Below, in pieces: positions 13,906 to 23,167 of a DNA stretch of 23,307 nt. Where the stretch lies: contig CAKRIZ010000035.1 of NCBI GenBank assembly GCA_934351445.1, positions 1-23,307 of the forward strand. The letters run 5' to 3'. Each line of letters begins with the position of its first letter. The stretch's first letter is position 1. The notes below the pieces were generated by a model. That model saw nothing but the letters and a program-made list of their open reading frames with translations, was not told the origin of the DNA and did no database searches. The translations under genes were made by a program, and so were the position numbers. The DNA is from an uncultured Eubacterium sp. (GTDB lineage Bacteria; Bacillota; Clostridia; Lachnospirales; Lachnospiraceae).

Positions 13906-15369
13906 CTAAAACCAGCCAAATCTTCCTTTTCCATCTTTCTTCACCCGATACAGGGCAGCATCCGCACACTCACAAAGCGTAGCATAATCCACTGCATCCT
14001 GCGGATAGCATGCGCCCCCGGCGCTGAAACTCGCCGGAACATTCCCATAATTTTCCAGTTCAATCTCTGACAGGCACTGTTCCAGACGTTCCATCGCCAT
14101 CTCAACCATACCGATATTGGAAGAATGACGCACAAATACTGTGAATTCATCCCCACCATATCTGGCTATCACATGTTTCGGGCCAAATTCAGCCTTTAGC
14201 TCGGCTGCAAATTTTTTCAACACAATGTCACCGTTTCTGTGACCATAGTTGTCATTATATACTTTAAAATTATCTACATCTACAAATATCAGCACACCGC
14301 CATCCCGCTCCGTAGCGAGATATTCCTCAACCTTCGCAGCAAAGGTCTTTTGATTGTATAGTCCGGTCATCGTATCTGTCTCAGACAGTACTTCAAAATT
14401 CTTTCTTTGTGTGATCTCAATAATCAGGAACACTGCTCCAACCACTACTGTAAGCAGTACTAATATCACTGCGTACATCAATAAGCGGTCGCGGAACAGA
14501 TAGAAGGAACCCGACATCGCCTCATTCGACAGTTCTACTGCAAGATACCAATCCTGCATCTTATCAATCCGTTCGTATCCCATGGTATAGCTGACACCAT
14601 TCAATTCATAACTGAACGCATCACCTTTTTCCCCACGTTTCATTGCCGCTATATGTGTCTGGTACTCCCTAGGCCGCTCGAATGTCATCTGTGTCCGCCG
14701 AAGCGACAGATTATCCCATGTACCGGCAGCTGCACGCACACCATTCGTACACGATATACAGTTCAGCGACTGACTGTTGATCAGATAAATATCTGCATGA
14801 TCCTTCAGCGTATCCGTGCTCACATATTTTTGCATAATATCCAACGGGATGTTGACATACACCGTTCCAAAACGCCTGTCATTCTTATACACAGGCACCA
14901 GAACAGTCATCATCATCGTTGCGGTGATCCTTGAACGGTATGGATCTGTCAACGTAGTCTCTGTAATCTCATTCATGAGTGTCAGATAACCATACTTTGC
15001 CAGATCCAGCCGGTTTCCTTCTTCCCCAAATATCTGGTTTTTACTATCTAAAAAACCGATACTGGAAATATCTGAACGCTCAGCGTACAGCAATAACGAT
15101 TCATAGATATATTCGGAATTCGTCTCGCGTCCTCCGACAATCGCATAGCTGATCTCCTCCACCTGGCTGATCTCCGTATCAAGTGCAATATTAATATTTT
15201 CCGTAAATAACCCACTCATCAGCTTTGCCTGACTGGCATTGTAGTCATCAACCATTCCCCTGACATCCAAAAAGCCTACAATAAAAATCAAAGTGCACGT
15301 AAATGCATAAATGGCTCCAATGATGCCATATAATGGTCTTGCATTTTTTCGTCTGTCTATGATCGACAT
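13906..15369 (-). CDS. Membrane diguanylate cyclase with extracytoplasmic sensor
   Basis: A 487-residue protein. A first membrane helix (about 13-35) is followed by a large outside domain (about 36-290, dCache-like: SDISSIGFLDSKNQIFGEEG ... RITATMMMTVLVPVYKNDRR ... DWYLAVELS), a second helix (about 296-318, YAVILVLLTVVVGAVFLII) and a GGDEF domain. The active motif RYGGDEF (GGDEF at 405-409) is intact, as is the substrate region FVDVDNFKVYNDNYGHRNGD, so it should make cyclic di-GMP. The RxxD inhibitory site that normally precedes it by five residues is absent (PKHVI there). GGGAGG precedes the ATG. It begins 29 bases after the solute-binding protein gene, which suggests the two form one sensor. 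Confidence 0.9.
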   Translation of the reverse strand: MSIIDRRKNARPLYGIIGAIYAFTCTLIFIVGFLDVRGMVDDYNASQAKLMSGLFTENINIALDTEISQVEEISYAIVGGRETNSEYIYESLLLYAERSDISSIGFLDSKNQIFGEEGNRLDLAKYGYLTLMNEITETTLTDPYRSRITATMMMTVLVPVYKNDRRFGTVYVNIPLDIMQKYVSTDTLKDHADIYLINSQSLNCISCTNGVRAAAGTWDNLSLRRTQMTFERPREYQTHIAAMKRGEKGDAFSYELNGVSYTMGYERIDKMQDWYLAVELSNEAMSGSFYLFRDRLLMYAVILVLLTVVVGAVFLIIEITQRKNFEVLSETDTMTGLYNQKTFAAKVEEYLATERDGGVLIFVDVDNFKVYNDNYGHRNGDIVLKKFAAELKAEFGPKHVIARYGGDEFTVFVRHSSNIGMVEMAMERLEQCLSEIELENYGNVPASFSAGGACYPQDAVDYATLCECADAALYRVKKDGKGRFGWF

Positions 15370-15398
15370 CCGTCAAACCTCCCTAACTTCACCGTAAA

Positions 15399-16445
15399 TC
15401 AATCATTCCCCTGACCCACAATCTTTTGAATATATGCACTGTCCACATTATCACGGTTGACCTGAAATACCCCCATATCGACATATTTATAGGGCTGTTC
15501 TATACCAGCAATTAACTTTATGGCAGCTTCTACGCTCTGATACCCCATATTATACTGACGCTGTACAATGCTTGAAGCGTAATACGACTTATCATGAATC
15601 ATAGTTTTCATCTCATCCGAATAATCAAATCCAACCAGTGCAATATCTGTTCGCCCACTGCTTCTCACAGCCAGTGCCGTACCGACCGCCGATCCGTTAT
15701 TCAATGCAACCAGCCCTGCCAGATCCGGATATGTATTCATGAAATCGTAGCTTTGCGACTGCGCAATATCCGCATCACCCTGATTGCATTTGATATCCTC
15801 AAGTACCGTCCATGCCTCCGGTGCATTTGCGCTCCAGTATTCCTGAAATCCTGCCAGACGCTCCAATATCGTCTGCGATTCCATCATGCCAATCCCCATG
15901 CCAATCGACAATTGATCCGTATCGCTTCTCCCCTGTTTATGCAACAGCAGCAGCATCTCACGCGCCGCCAGTCTGCCTGCCTGCATATTATCCGTCGCAT
16001 AGCAGACATCAAATGCATGCTCATTTAAGACCGTATCCACAAATATAAGCGGAATTCCCGCTTGCTTAACCTGTTTTGCCGCCTCAACAACTGCCGGAAC
16101 ATTCGTCGGTGATACAATAACCGCATCCGCACCTTCCTTAACCGCCTCCGTCATTAAATATGCTAACAGTTCCGGATGCTCCTCACTCGGTGTACCTCCC
16201 AGATAGATATTACAATCCCGCTGCAATGCAGCATCTACCGCACCTTGACGCAGGTCATCCCAATAATTATTGGCGTACCCTTTTGTAATCAGATAAATAT
16301 TCGGTTTCCCATTGTCCAATTGGGCAGAAAATGTCTGATAGATACTCAATTTCCTATGAGCAGGCTCTGCGCTCCCCATCCTGATACCGGTCAACAAGAT
16401 GATGAACAACAATATGATTGCCAATGATGATCCCATTTTTTTCAT
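15399..16445 (-). CDS. Periplasmic-binding-protein-like sensor (sugar type)
   Basis: A 348-residue protein of the Peripla_BP_4 (RbsB-like) group. After a hydrophobic N-terminus (LAIILLFIILLTG, about 8-20), NIYLITKGYANNYWDDLRQG, then GGTPSEEHPELLAYL, DAVIVSPTNVPAVVEAAKQV and GIPLIFVDTVLN show the typical fold, and GLVALNNGSAVGTA and IALVGFDYSDEM the second lobe. There is no lipobox Cys, unlike transport-linked solute-binding proteins of Gram-positive bacteria, and no permease or ATPase gene is beside it. I infer that it stays membrane-anchored or loosely attached and presents a sugar or related ligand to the neighbouring GGDEF protein. AGGGGA precedes the ATG. A strong promoter lies about 120 bases upstream. 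Confidence 0.88.
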   Translation of the reverse strand: MKKMGSSLAIILLFIILLTGIRMGSAEPAHRKLSIYQTFSAQLDNGKPNIYLITKGYANNYWDDLRQGAVDAALQRDCNIYLGGTPSEEHPELLAYLMTEAVKEGADAVIVSPTNVPAVVEAAKQVKQAGIPLIFVDTVLNEHAFDVCYATDNMQAGRLAAREMLLLLHKQGRSDTDQLSIGMGIGMMESQTILERLAGFQEYWSANAPEAWTVLEDIKCNQGDADIAQSQSYDFMNTYPDLAGLVALNNGSAVGTALAVRSSGRTDIALVGFDYSDEMKTMIHDKSYYASSIVQRQYNMGYQSVEAAIKLIAGIEQPYKYVDMGVFQVNRDNVDSAYIQKIVGQGND

Positions 16446-16488
16446 AAAACTGTATCCCCTATTTCACACAAGCTGCATACTCATACTT

Positions 16489-16524
16489 ATCGTATTTCTG
16501 ATCGTATTTATGATCGCATTTCCT
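16489..16524. repeat. Three tandem 12-bp repeats in the leader
   Basis: ATCGTATTTCTG, ATCGTATTTATG and ATCGCATTTCCT follow each other directly, in the long leader of the binding-protein gene. Confidence 0.6.
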
Positions 16525-16567
16525 GTCACAGTTGTGTTTGATTCCCACCGTCGCGCTTTTATGATAA

Positions 16568-16597
16568 ATTATACCACTGATAAGGTTTTAAGGTCAA
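16568..16597 (-). promoter_or_regulatory. Promoter of the binding protein-GGDEF operon
   Basis: On the minus strand TTGACC (16592-16597), an 18-bp spacer and TGGTATAAT (TATAAT 16568-16573, extended -10). The leader is about 115 bases. Confidence 0.75.
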
Positions 16598-16607
16598 ATA
16601 ATAACAG

Positions 16608-16648
16608 CAAAAAACGTGTGCCTGCAATGATCTCACACGACACACGTT
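16608..16648 (-). terminator. Terminator of the pan-coaBC operon
   Basis: AACGTGTG (16613-16620) and CACACGTT (16641-16648) form an 8-bp stem; on the minus strand it is followed by TTTTTTG. It lies 30 bases after the coaBC stop and just before the next promoter. Confidence 0.75.
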
Positions 16649-16677
16649 CTGTTTTTCTTTCATTACCTGTTTTATTT

Positions 16678-17865
16678 TTAGCTTTGCACGATCTCATCCA
16701 GAATGCGATGCGATACTTCCAGTTTTGACAGCTTGGGCAGTTCCATCTGTCCGTCCTCACGAATCAATGTGACGACATTTGTATCCTTGCCAAACCCCGC
16801 TCCCTCTGTACGCAGATTATTCGCCACGATCATGTCCAGATGCTTTTTCTGCAGTTTCTTTTTAGAATTCTCCAGCATATGCTCTGTCTCCATCGAAAAA
16901 CCGCACAAAAACTGCCCCTGCTTTTTACGTGCACTGAGCGTACCGATGATATCCGTCGTGCGCGCCAGCTCTAATACATTATCGCCCGTCTTCTTTTTAA
17001 TTTTCTGATCAACATATTCCTTCGGACGATAGTCAGCGACCGCGGCTGCCATAATGAGAACATCCGTCTCATCAAAGCGGCTCTCTACCGCTTCGTACAT
17101 ATCCTGTGCACTGATAATCGGCACCAGATCCACAAACAGTGGCGGTTCTAAATTCGTCTGACCACTCACAAGCGTCACCTGCGCACCGCGCACCATCGCT
17201 GCCTTCGCCAGTGCGTAGCCCATCTTTCCAGTCGAATGGTTCGTCAGATACCGCACCGGATCAAGTGCTTCCTGGGTCGCACCGGCTGTGATGAGTACCC
17301 GTTTCCCACTAAGATCCTTCTTATGTGCCAGTTCTGCTTCGATATAAGCAAACAACGTCTGCGGCTCCGGCATCTTACCAGCCCCAGTATCACCACATGC
17401 GAGATAGCCGCTCGCCGGGTCGATCACTTTCATTCCGTATGTTTCCAAAGTACGCAGATTGTCCTGCACAATCGGATTCTCATACATGTTCGTATTCATG
17501 GCAGGCGATACATAGACCGGAGCCTTACACGCCAGAACAGTCGTCGTCAGCATATCATCCGCGATACCATGTGCCATTTTTCCGATCACATTCGCACTCG
17601 CAGGAGCTATCAGCATCAGATCTGCCTGTTTTGCCAGTGATACATGTTCGACCTGAAACTCAAAATTACGGTCAAATGTATCCACCAGACATTTATGTCC
17701 TGTCAATGTTTCAAATGTAATCGGGTTGATAAAATTCGTTGCATTCTGCGTCATGATCACATGCACACTGGCATGCTGCTTGACGAGCATACTCGCCAGT
17801 GACGCGATCTTATAAGCCGCAATGCTTCCGGTCACTCCCAAAACAATTGTCCGATTGGTAAACAT
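16678..17865 (-). CDS. coaBC: Bifunctional phosphopantothenoylcysteine decarboxylase/synthetase
   Basis: A 395-residue Dfp-type enzyme that joins 4'-phosphopantothenate to cysteine (CoaB, C-terminal half, CTP-dependent) and decarboxylates the product with FMN (CoaC, N-terminal half). CoaC features: GVTGSIAAYK (10-19), active His74 (VEHVSLA), PAMNTNM (121-127) and Cys157 in SGYLACGDTGAGKM. CoaB features: ITAGATQEALDPVRYLTNHS, then TGKMG with Asn209, and AAAVADYRP followed by KIKKK. The length is normal. AGGAGG precedes the ATG, 12 bases after panD. It is the last gene of the pan operon and is followed by a terminator. Confidence 0.96.
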   Translation of the reverse strand: MFTNRTIVLGVTGSIAAYKIASLASMLVKQHASVHVIMTQNATNFINPITFETLTGHKCLVDTFDRNFEFQVEHVSLAKQADLMLIAPASANVIGKMAHGIADDMLTTTVLACKAPVYVSPAMNTNMYENPIVQDNLRTLETYGMKVIDPASGYLACGDTGAGKMPEPQTLFAYIEAELAHKKDLSGKRVLITAGATQEALDPVRYLTNHSTGKMGYALAKAAMVRGAQVTLVSGQTNLEPPLFVDLVPIISAQDMYEAVESRFDETDVLIMAAAVADYRPKEYVDQKIKKKTGDNVLELARTTDIIGTLSARKKQGQFLCGFSMETEHMLENSKKKLQKKHLDMIVANNLRTEGAGFGKDTNVVTLIREDGQMELPKLSKLEVSHRILDEIVQS

Positions 17866-17877
17866 CTCTGTTTCCTC

Positions 17878-18267
17878 CTACATATCTTCCAATCTGCCGT
17901 GTTTCTCATAGCTGGTAATACGTTCCACATGATTTTCCTCATCTACAAATACAACAGTCGGATGATGCGTCTTCGCCTCCTCCGGTGTCAGTGCCGCATA
18001 TGCCATGATGATGATCTTATCTCCAGTCGATACACAGCGTGCTGCTGCCCCGTTCAGGCAGATCATACCGCTGCCACGTTCACCGGCAATCGTATAGGTC
18101 TCAAAACGGCTGCCATTATTGACATCGACAATCTGTACCTTTTCATATTCCAGTATGCCCGACGCCTCCAGCAATGCCTCATCCACAGTGATGCTGCCGA
18201 CATAATCGAGTTCTGCCTGCACAACCGTTGCACGGTGAATCTTTCCTTTTAATAGTTCGATATTCAT
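17878..18267 (-). CDS. panD: Aspartate 1-decarboxylase
   Basis: A 129-residue proenzyme that makes beta-alanine from aspartate. It cleaves itself between Gly24 and Ser25 ([10 protein letters not shown]) to form the pyruvoyl group, the same numbering as in the E. coli enzyme. [20 protein letters not shown] and [20 protein letters not shown] are the conserved core. The start at 18267 ([16 protein letters not shown]) fits the family and has GGAAAGGG upstream; a frame extension of five codons is not needed. It follows panC by 68 bases (a weak 5-6 bp hairpin lies there) and precedes coaBC by 12. Confidence 0.96.
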   Translation of the reverse strand: MNIELLKGKIHRATVVQAELDYVGSITVDEALLEASGILEYEKVQIVDVNNGSRFETYTIAGERGSGMICLNGAAARCVSTGDKIIIMAYAALTPEEAKTHHPTVVFVDEENHVERITSYEKHGRLEDM

Positions 18268-18335
18268 AATAACCCTTTCCACCTCTATGAATCAACTGTT
18301 ACACAAATACAGTAACCGCTCAGCCCGCGCCATTA

Positions 18336-19175
18336 TTACACCATAAAGTTGTCGATCAGGCGCGTCTTTCCGATATAGACTGCCAATGCCACAAGCATCG
18401 GTTTTTTCACCGTATCAATCTGCTGCATTGTCAGACCATCCACAGCCTTTACATAATCGATCCGTGCCAACGGCTCTTTCTCAATCAGCGCTTTCATCTG
18501 TGCGACAATCTGCTTCGCATCTGTTTCACCTGCTTCGACCAGCTCCTGTCCGCATTTCACCGCACGGGACAATACGAGCGCCGCCTGTCGTTCTTGGGCA
18601 GAAAGATATGTATTTCTGGAGCTCTTTGCCAATCCATCCTCCTCACGGACAATCGGGCAGCCGATGATCTGTAAATCCATGTTCAGATCCTCTACCATAC
18701 GTTTGATAACAGCGAGCTGCTGTGCATCCTTCTGTCCGAAATACGCACGATCCGGCTGAACGATATTGAACAGCTTATTTACAACTGTACATACACCGCG
18801 GAAATGCACCGGACGTGACAATCCGCATAATTCCTCAGTCAGCACGGACATGTCTACATATGAGCAAAAGCCCTCGGTATACATCTCTGACGGTTCGGGG
18901 TGGAAGATCAGATCTGCGCCCAGTGACTCACAGTACGCACTGTCCTTTTCCAGATCTCTCGGATAACTCTCGAGATCCTCGCCCGGTCCAAACTGCATCG
19001 GATTGACAAAAATGCTGACAACTACCTTGTCATTCTCCTCACGCGCACGGCTGATCAGGCTGCCATGTCCCTCGTGCAAATAGCCCATCGTCGGTACAAG
19101 CCCAACGGTGTTTCCTTCTTTTTTCCATGATTTTACCAGTGTTCTGACTTCTTCTATTGTTGTAGCAATCTGCAT
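18336..19175 (-). CDS. panC: Pantothenate synthetase
   Basis: A 279-residue enzyme that condenses pantoate with beta-alanine, using ATP. The HIGH-type motif is PTMGYLHEGH (28-37); FVNPMQFGPGEDLESYPRD, then HFRGVCTVVNKLFNIVQPD with YFGQKDAQQLAVI and the KSSRN (184-188) version of the KMSKS loop are all present. It starts 15 bases after panB and is co-transcribed with it. Confidence 0.97.
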   Translation of the reverse strand: MQIATTIEEVRTLVKSWKKEGNTVGLVPTMGYLHEGHGSLISRAREENDKVVVSIFVNPMQFGPGEDLESYPRDLEKDSAYCESLGADLIFHPEPSEMYTEGFCSYVDMSVLTEELCGLSRPVHFRGVCTVVNKLFNIVQPDRAYFGQKDAQQLAVIKRMVEDLNMDLQIIGCPIVREEDGLAKSSRNTYLSAQERQAALVLSRAVKCGQELVEAGETDAKQIVAQMKALIEKEPLARIDYVKAVDGLTMQQIDTVKKPMLVALAVYIGKTRLIDNFMV

Positions 19176-19190
19176 GATCCTTGACTCCTT

Positions 19191-20018
19191 TTAATATAAT
19201 TTATCCAATACGTCATCCGCAATACCATACGTCTGCGCCTGTGTCGGGAAAGTTCCCGCCTTGACCTCAGCGGTATAATCTGCAAATGCCTGCTTCATAA
19301 TGTCTCCTACTTCTGCAAAATGCTTGACAAATTTGGGCACATAATCTGAAAACATCCCAAGCATGTCCTGATATACCAACACCTGTCCGTCACAGCCTGC
19401 GCCAGCTCCGATACCGATCGTCGGGATCGATACTGCCTGTGTGATCTTCTCTGCAATCGGCGCAGGTACACACTCGAGTACGAGCATCGATGCACCAGCT
19501 TCTTCGACACGTCTCGCGTCATCAATCAGCTTCTGCGCCGCCTCTGCTGTCTTTCCCTGTACCTTAAATCCGCCAAATGCATTGACAGACTGCGGTGTCA
19601 GCCCTAAATGCGCGCACACGGGAATGGAAGCATCCACAATCGCGCGAATCTGTTCGCACACGGTAGCTCCTCCCTCTAATTTCACGCCGTTGGCACGGCC
19701 CTCTTTCATCAATCTTCCGGCATTGGTGACTGCATCATAGATCGATGCCTGATACGACATAAACGGCATATCTGCAAGAATAAATGCGTTTTTCGCACCT
19801 CTTGCTACTGCCGCGGTGTGATGGATCATATCGTCCATAGTGACAGACAGTGTATCCTCCAATCCGAGCATAACCTGTCCTAAAGAGTCTCCAATCAACA
19901 AAATGTTGATCCCTGCTTCGTCCATAAGCTTTGCCATCGAATAGTCGTAACACGTCAACATCGTGATTTTGTCTTGACTTTCTTTCTGCTTGCGAAGCGT
20001 CAATACAGTGTTTTTCAT
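19191..20018 (-). CDS. panB: 3-Methyl-2-oxobutanoate hydroxymethyltransferase
   Basis: A 275-residue enzyme that makes ketopantoate from 2-oxoisovalerate and methylenetetrahydrofolate, the first committed step to pantothenate. Family motifs: [20 protein letters not shown], then [47 protein letters not shown], and VLECVP with the catalytic Glu, then [25 protein letters not shown] precedes the ATG. It is first in panB-panC-panD-coaBC. No panE is here; a reductase elsewhere would be needed. Confidence 0.97.
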   Translation of the reverse strand: MKNTVLTLRKQKESQDKITMLTCYDYSMAKLMDEAGINILLIGDSLGQVMLGLEDTLSVTMDDMIHHTAAVARGAKNAFILADMPFMSYQASIYDAVTNAGRLMKEGRANGVKLEGGATVCEQIRAIVDASIPVCAHLGLTPQSVNAFGGFKVQGKTAEAAQKLIDDARRVEEAGASMLVLECVPAPIAEKITQAVSIPTIGIGAGAGCDGQVLVYQDMLGMFSDYVPKFVKHFAEVGDIMKQAFADYTAEVKAGTFPTQAQTYGIADDVLDKLY

Positions 20019-20033
20019 GATTCAATTTCCTCC

Positions 20034-20067
20034 AAAAAAAGGGTACAGTCCCGCGCTGGCGGGTACC
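20034..20067 (-). promoter_or_regulatory. Hairpin plus T-run in the panB leader
   Basis: On the minus strand GGTAC-CCGC pairs with GCGG and GTACC around CAGC, with GACT bulged, and seven T follow directly before the GGAGG ribosome site. It sits between the promoter at 20078-20106 and panB, so it may be an attenuator or a 5' stabilising hairpin. Confidence 0.5.
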
Positions 20068-20077
20068 ATCCTCGGAA

Positions 20078-20106
20078 ACTATACCACCTTTTGTAAAAAA
20101 TGTAAA
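20078..20106 (-). promoter_or_regulatory. Promoter of the pan-coaBC operon
   Basis: On the minus strand TTTACA (20101-20106), 17 bp, TGGTATAGT (TATAGT 20078-20083, extended -10). The predicted start is near 20071, only a few bases before the leader hairpin. Confidence 0.65.
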
Positions 20107-20189
20107 CCACGAATCCCTCTGCACGCTGCCGGCTGTGAACAGTATCCACCTGCATCCAGCCTTTTCCAAGTCCTTGGGGACTTCCAACA

Positions 20190-21041
20190 TCAGACCCGCA
20201 AAATATCAAGCGTATGCGAACTCGCCCCAAGCAGCTCCTGTCTCTCACAATTTGCAAGCTGATACTGTAAAAATAGTGTAAATGTCTGCTCATCCATCGC
20301 GTTGAGTACCGGACGTATATAATCAGCCGGTCCATCCGGCGCAATCATAAGTTCTCTGGACAGACCAGCTGTGGCATTCCACGCATTGATCTGTTCAAGC
20401 CTCACATAATCGTACAGCTCATTTTCATTGTGGAGAATCTGAAAATCGTCCGTCAGTTCGCCCTGTTTCATACGTTCCGCAATGTGATTTTCCATAAATC
20501 CATATTTAATGACACTATAATCGTTCATCACATAGGCAACCATAACATATCCCCCGGGACGGACAACGCGTTTTGCCTCCGACAAAGCCTGCACATGCTC
20601 CTCATCACTGTGCAGATGATACATCGGTCCGAATAATAACGCCAGATCAAAACTGTCATCCGCAAAGCGCTTGAGCTTCAGCGCATTTCCCTGATACGCC
20701 TTCACATTTGCACCCTTTTGCTTTAAAATACCGAGATTATATTTCACCAGCTCAACCGCAGTCACATCGTATCCTTCCTCTGCCAGTGCCACACTGTAGC
20801 GCCCGGTGCCTGCGCCGATATCGATGATGCGAAGGGACGTGTGAACCGGATGCCAAGCGGTGCCTCCACACTGGTCTGTTTCCCCGCGGCCCTGTTTTGT
20901 CAGATTTTCAGGTCGATTTTTCAAAATATCTAGATAACGATGAATATAGTGCATCGTCGTATGATATTCGACCTGACCGTGACGGCTCTGCAAACGCTTT
21001 TCCTCGTTAAATTTATTGTAATACTGTTCTAATTCTGTCAA
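20190..21041 (-). CDS. Class I SAM-dependent methyltransferase
   Basis: A 283-residue protein. The SAM-binding motif I is IIDIGAGTG (72-80), followed by TAVELV (motif II acidic residue) and YQGNALKLKRFADDSFDLAL with LFGPMYHLHSDEEHVQALSE (motifs III/IV) and VVRPGGYVMVAYV (motif V), a Methyltransf_11/25-type domain. Residues 44-68 form a polar insert. The substrate is unknown. The start is a TTG at 21041 with AAGGAG seven bases before. It lies 40 bases downstream of the ABC-F gene and may share its transcript; the 170 bases after it contain the pan promoter. Confidence 0.85.
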   Translation of the reverse strand: MTELEQYYNKFNEEKRLQSRHGQVEYHTTMHYIHRYLDILKNRPENLTKQGRGETDQCGGTAWHPVHTSLRIIDIGAGTGRYSVALAEEGYDVTAVELVKYNLGILKQKGANVKAYQGNALKLKRFADDSFDLALLFGPMYHLHSDEEHVQALSEAKRVVRPGGYVMVAYVMNDYSVIKYGFMENHIAERMKQGELTDDFQILHNENELYDYVRLEQINAWNATAGLSRELMIAPDGPADYIRPVLNAMDEQTFTLFLQYQLANCERQELLGASSHTLDILRV

Positions 21042-21081
21042 GCAGCTACTCCTTTTCCATTAAAAAGACCTTCTATAAATA

Positions 21082-22638
21082 TTATAATAAACGCGTCGTC
21101 CACTGCGAGCAGTCCCATACATCGGTCGCCAGCCCTTCGTAAAACTCCGGTTCGTGGCAAACCATGAGAATACTGCCCTTATAATCCATCAGCGCACGCT
21201 TTAATTCATCCTTTGCCTCCACATCCAGATGGTTTGTCGGCTCGTCCAACAATAGGATATTCGTCGCACGATTCATCAGCTTGCACAGACGCACCTTTGC
21301 CTGCTCACCACCGGATAACACACGCACCTGACTCTCGATATGCTTCGTCGTGAGTCCACATTTTGCCAGCGCGCTGCGAATCTCATACTGTGAATATGCC
21401 GGAAATTCCTGCCATAACTCCTCAATACAGGTCGTCGTGACCGACTGGTCCATCTCCTGCTCAAAATAACCAATTTCCAGATAGTCCCCCAGTTCCACCT
21501 GTCCCTGCAGCGGCTGAATCAGTCCCAGAATACTTTTCAGAAGCGTTGTCTTTCCGATACCATTCGCTCCGGTCAGCACAATCTTCTGTCCACGCTCCAT
21601 CTGCAGATTCAACTCTGTAGACAACGGCTCATCGTAACCGATCACGAGATCCTTTGTCTCAAAAATATATCTGCCCGGTGTGCGTGCCATCTGAAAATCA
21701 AACTCCGGCTTGGGCTTTTCTGTTGCCAGCTCGATCATATCCATCTTGTCGAGCTTTTTCTGACGCGACATCGCCATATTCCGCGTTGCCACACGCGCCT
21801 TATTGCGCGCCACGAAATCCTTCAGATCCGCGATCTCTTTTTGCTGCTTATTATACGCTGCCTCGAGCTGCGCCTTTTTCATCTCATAGACTTCCATGAA
21901 TTTGTCATAGTCACCCACGTAGCGGTTGAGCTGCTTATTATCCATGTGATAGATCAGGTTGACCACACAATTCAAAAACGGCACATCATGAGAGATCAGT
22001 ATAAATGCATTCTCATAATCGTTCAGATAACGTTTCAGCCACTCAATATGCTCCACATCCAGATAGTTCGTCGGCTCGTCCAACAACAAAATATCCGGCT
22101 TCTCCAAGAGCAATTTTGCCATCAACACCTTCGTCCGCTGTCCACCGCTCAAATCCGTGACATCCTTATCCAGTCCGAGTTCCAAAATACCAAGTGCCCT
22201 AGCGACTTCCTCCACCTTTGCATCAATCATATAAAAATCATGCATCGTGAGCAGATCCTGTATCGTCCCTGCCTCCGCCATCAGTTCATCCATCTCCTCC
22301 GGCGATGCTTCGCCGAGTTTTTCATAGATGCCATTCATCGTCGTTTCCATCTCGAATAAATAGTCAAACGCAGATTTGAGCACCGATTCAATTGTCATTC
22401 CCTTTTGCAACGCTGTATGCTGATCCAGATAGCCGACCCGGACATTCTTTGCCCATTCAACCTTGCCCTCATCTGGCATCAGCTTACCAGTGATAATATT
22501 CATAAACGTGGATTTGCCCTCTCCGTTGGCACCCACCAGACCAATATGCTCGCCCTTTAACAAGCGAAATGATACATCCTCAAAAATCGCACGATCCCCG
22601 AAACCGTGCGATAAATGCTCGACATTTAAAATACTCAT
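21082..22638 (-). CDS. ABC-F family ATPase
   Basis: A 518-residue soluble protein with two ABC domains and no membrane part. Walker A GANGEGKST (36-44) and GANGIGKTT; signatures LSGGQRTK and LSGGEQAK; Walker B ILLLDEPTNYLD and ILLLDEPTNHLD. Between them is the charged linker typical of ABC-F (AYNKQQKEIADLKDFVARNK, then ARVATRNMAMSRQKKLDKM). It resembles the YbiT/YkpA type, ribosome-associated factors thought to aid stalled translation; resistance function is possible but not indicated. The start is the ATG at 22638, with AGGAG upstream, rather than the first in-frame ATG 30 bases before. Confidence 0.94.
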   Translation of the reverse strand: MSILNVEHLSHGFGDRAIFEDVSFRLLKGEHIGLVGANGEGKSTFMNIITGKLMPDEGKVEWAKNVRVGYLDQHTALQKGMTIESVLKSAFDYLFEMETTMNGIYEKLGEASPEEMDELMAEAGTIQDLLTMHDFYMIDAKVEEVARALGILELGLDKDVTDLSGGQRTKVLMAKLLLEKPDILLLDEPTNYLDVEHIEWLKRYLNDYENAFILISHDVPFLNCVVNLIYHMDNKQLNRYVGDYDKFMEVYEMKKAQLEAAYNKQQKEIADLKDFVARNKARVATRNMAMSRQKKLDKMDMIELATEKPKPEFDFQMARTPGRYIFETKDLVIGYDEPLSTELNLQMERGQKIVLTGANGIGKTTLLKSILGLIQPLQGQVELGDYLEIGYFEQEMDQSVTTTCIEELWQEFPAYSQYEIRSALAKCGLTTKHIESQVRVLSGGEQAKVRLCKLMNRATNILLLDEPTNHLDVEAKDELKRALMDYKGSILMVCHEPEFYEGLATDVWDCSQWTTRLL

Positions 22639-22684
22639 GCTAGTTCTCCTGATTTTATTATTAATCATGCCAGTGATTATGAGA

Positions 22685-23167
22685 CTAATTGTCTAATAAG
22701 TAGGCAAGCAATCCTTTGCAGCCTGCCACAATATCCTGATAAGTTGCCTCAAAATCCCCGGTATACCACGGATCCGCGACATCTCTCGCCTCTCGCAGTT
22801 TCCGGTTTTTCTCATAATCCGCAAACGAAAGCATCTTATAGATCTTTCCTGCTTCATCCGACCCTCCGGCGATCTGCGTCATATTCCGAATATTCGCACG
22901 ATCCATCCCGATCAGATAATCATAATACAGATAATCCTCTCTCGTCATCTGTCTCGCCCGGTGCGGCACCACCGGAATCTCTGCCTGTCTGAGCCTGCGC
23001 ACCGTGCCATAATGCGGCCCGTTGCCGATCTCCTCCCGGCTCGTCGCCGCCGAATCGATCTCAAACAGAGATTCCAGATTAACACGGTTTACCATATATG
23101 TAAATACACTTTCTGCCATAGTAGAACGGCAGATGTTTCCATGGCAGATAAAAAGTACTTTTATCAT
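22685..23167 (-). CDS. Low-molecular-weight protein tyrosine phosphatase
   Basis: A 160-residue cytoplasmic phosphatase (arsenate reductase-like fold). The active loop CHGNICRS is C(X)5R with Cys8 and Arg14, and the general acid is Asp132 in DPWYTGDF. YLYYDYLIGMDRANIRNM also fits. It removes phosphate from tyrosine (or arginine, as YwlE does) on proteins; which one is not clear. The start at 23167 places the catalytic loop at the usual distance; a GAGG is ten bases upstream. The 140 bases before it (to the right edge) have no gene except a doubtful 27-codon frame. Confidence 0.92.
   Translation of the reverse strand: MIKVLFICHGNICRSTMAESVFTYMVNRVNLESLFEIDSAATSREEIGNGPHYGTVRRLRQAEIPVVPHRARQMTREDYLYYDYLIGMDRANIRNMTQIAGGSDEAGKIYKMLSFADYEKNRKLREARDVADPWYTGDFEATYQDIVAGCKGLLAYLLDN

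Noticed and set aside
16489..16524. CRISPR-like repeats
   Set aside because: The units are 12 bp, directly adjacent and without spacers.
20168..20188. Terminator after the methyltransferase gene
   Set aside because: A 6-bp AAGTCC/GGACTT hairpin exists but no T-run follows on the minus strand.
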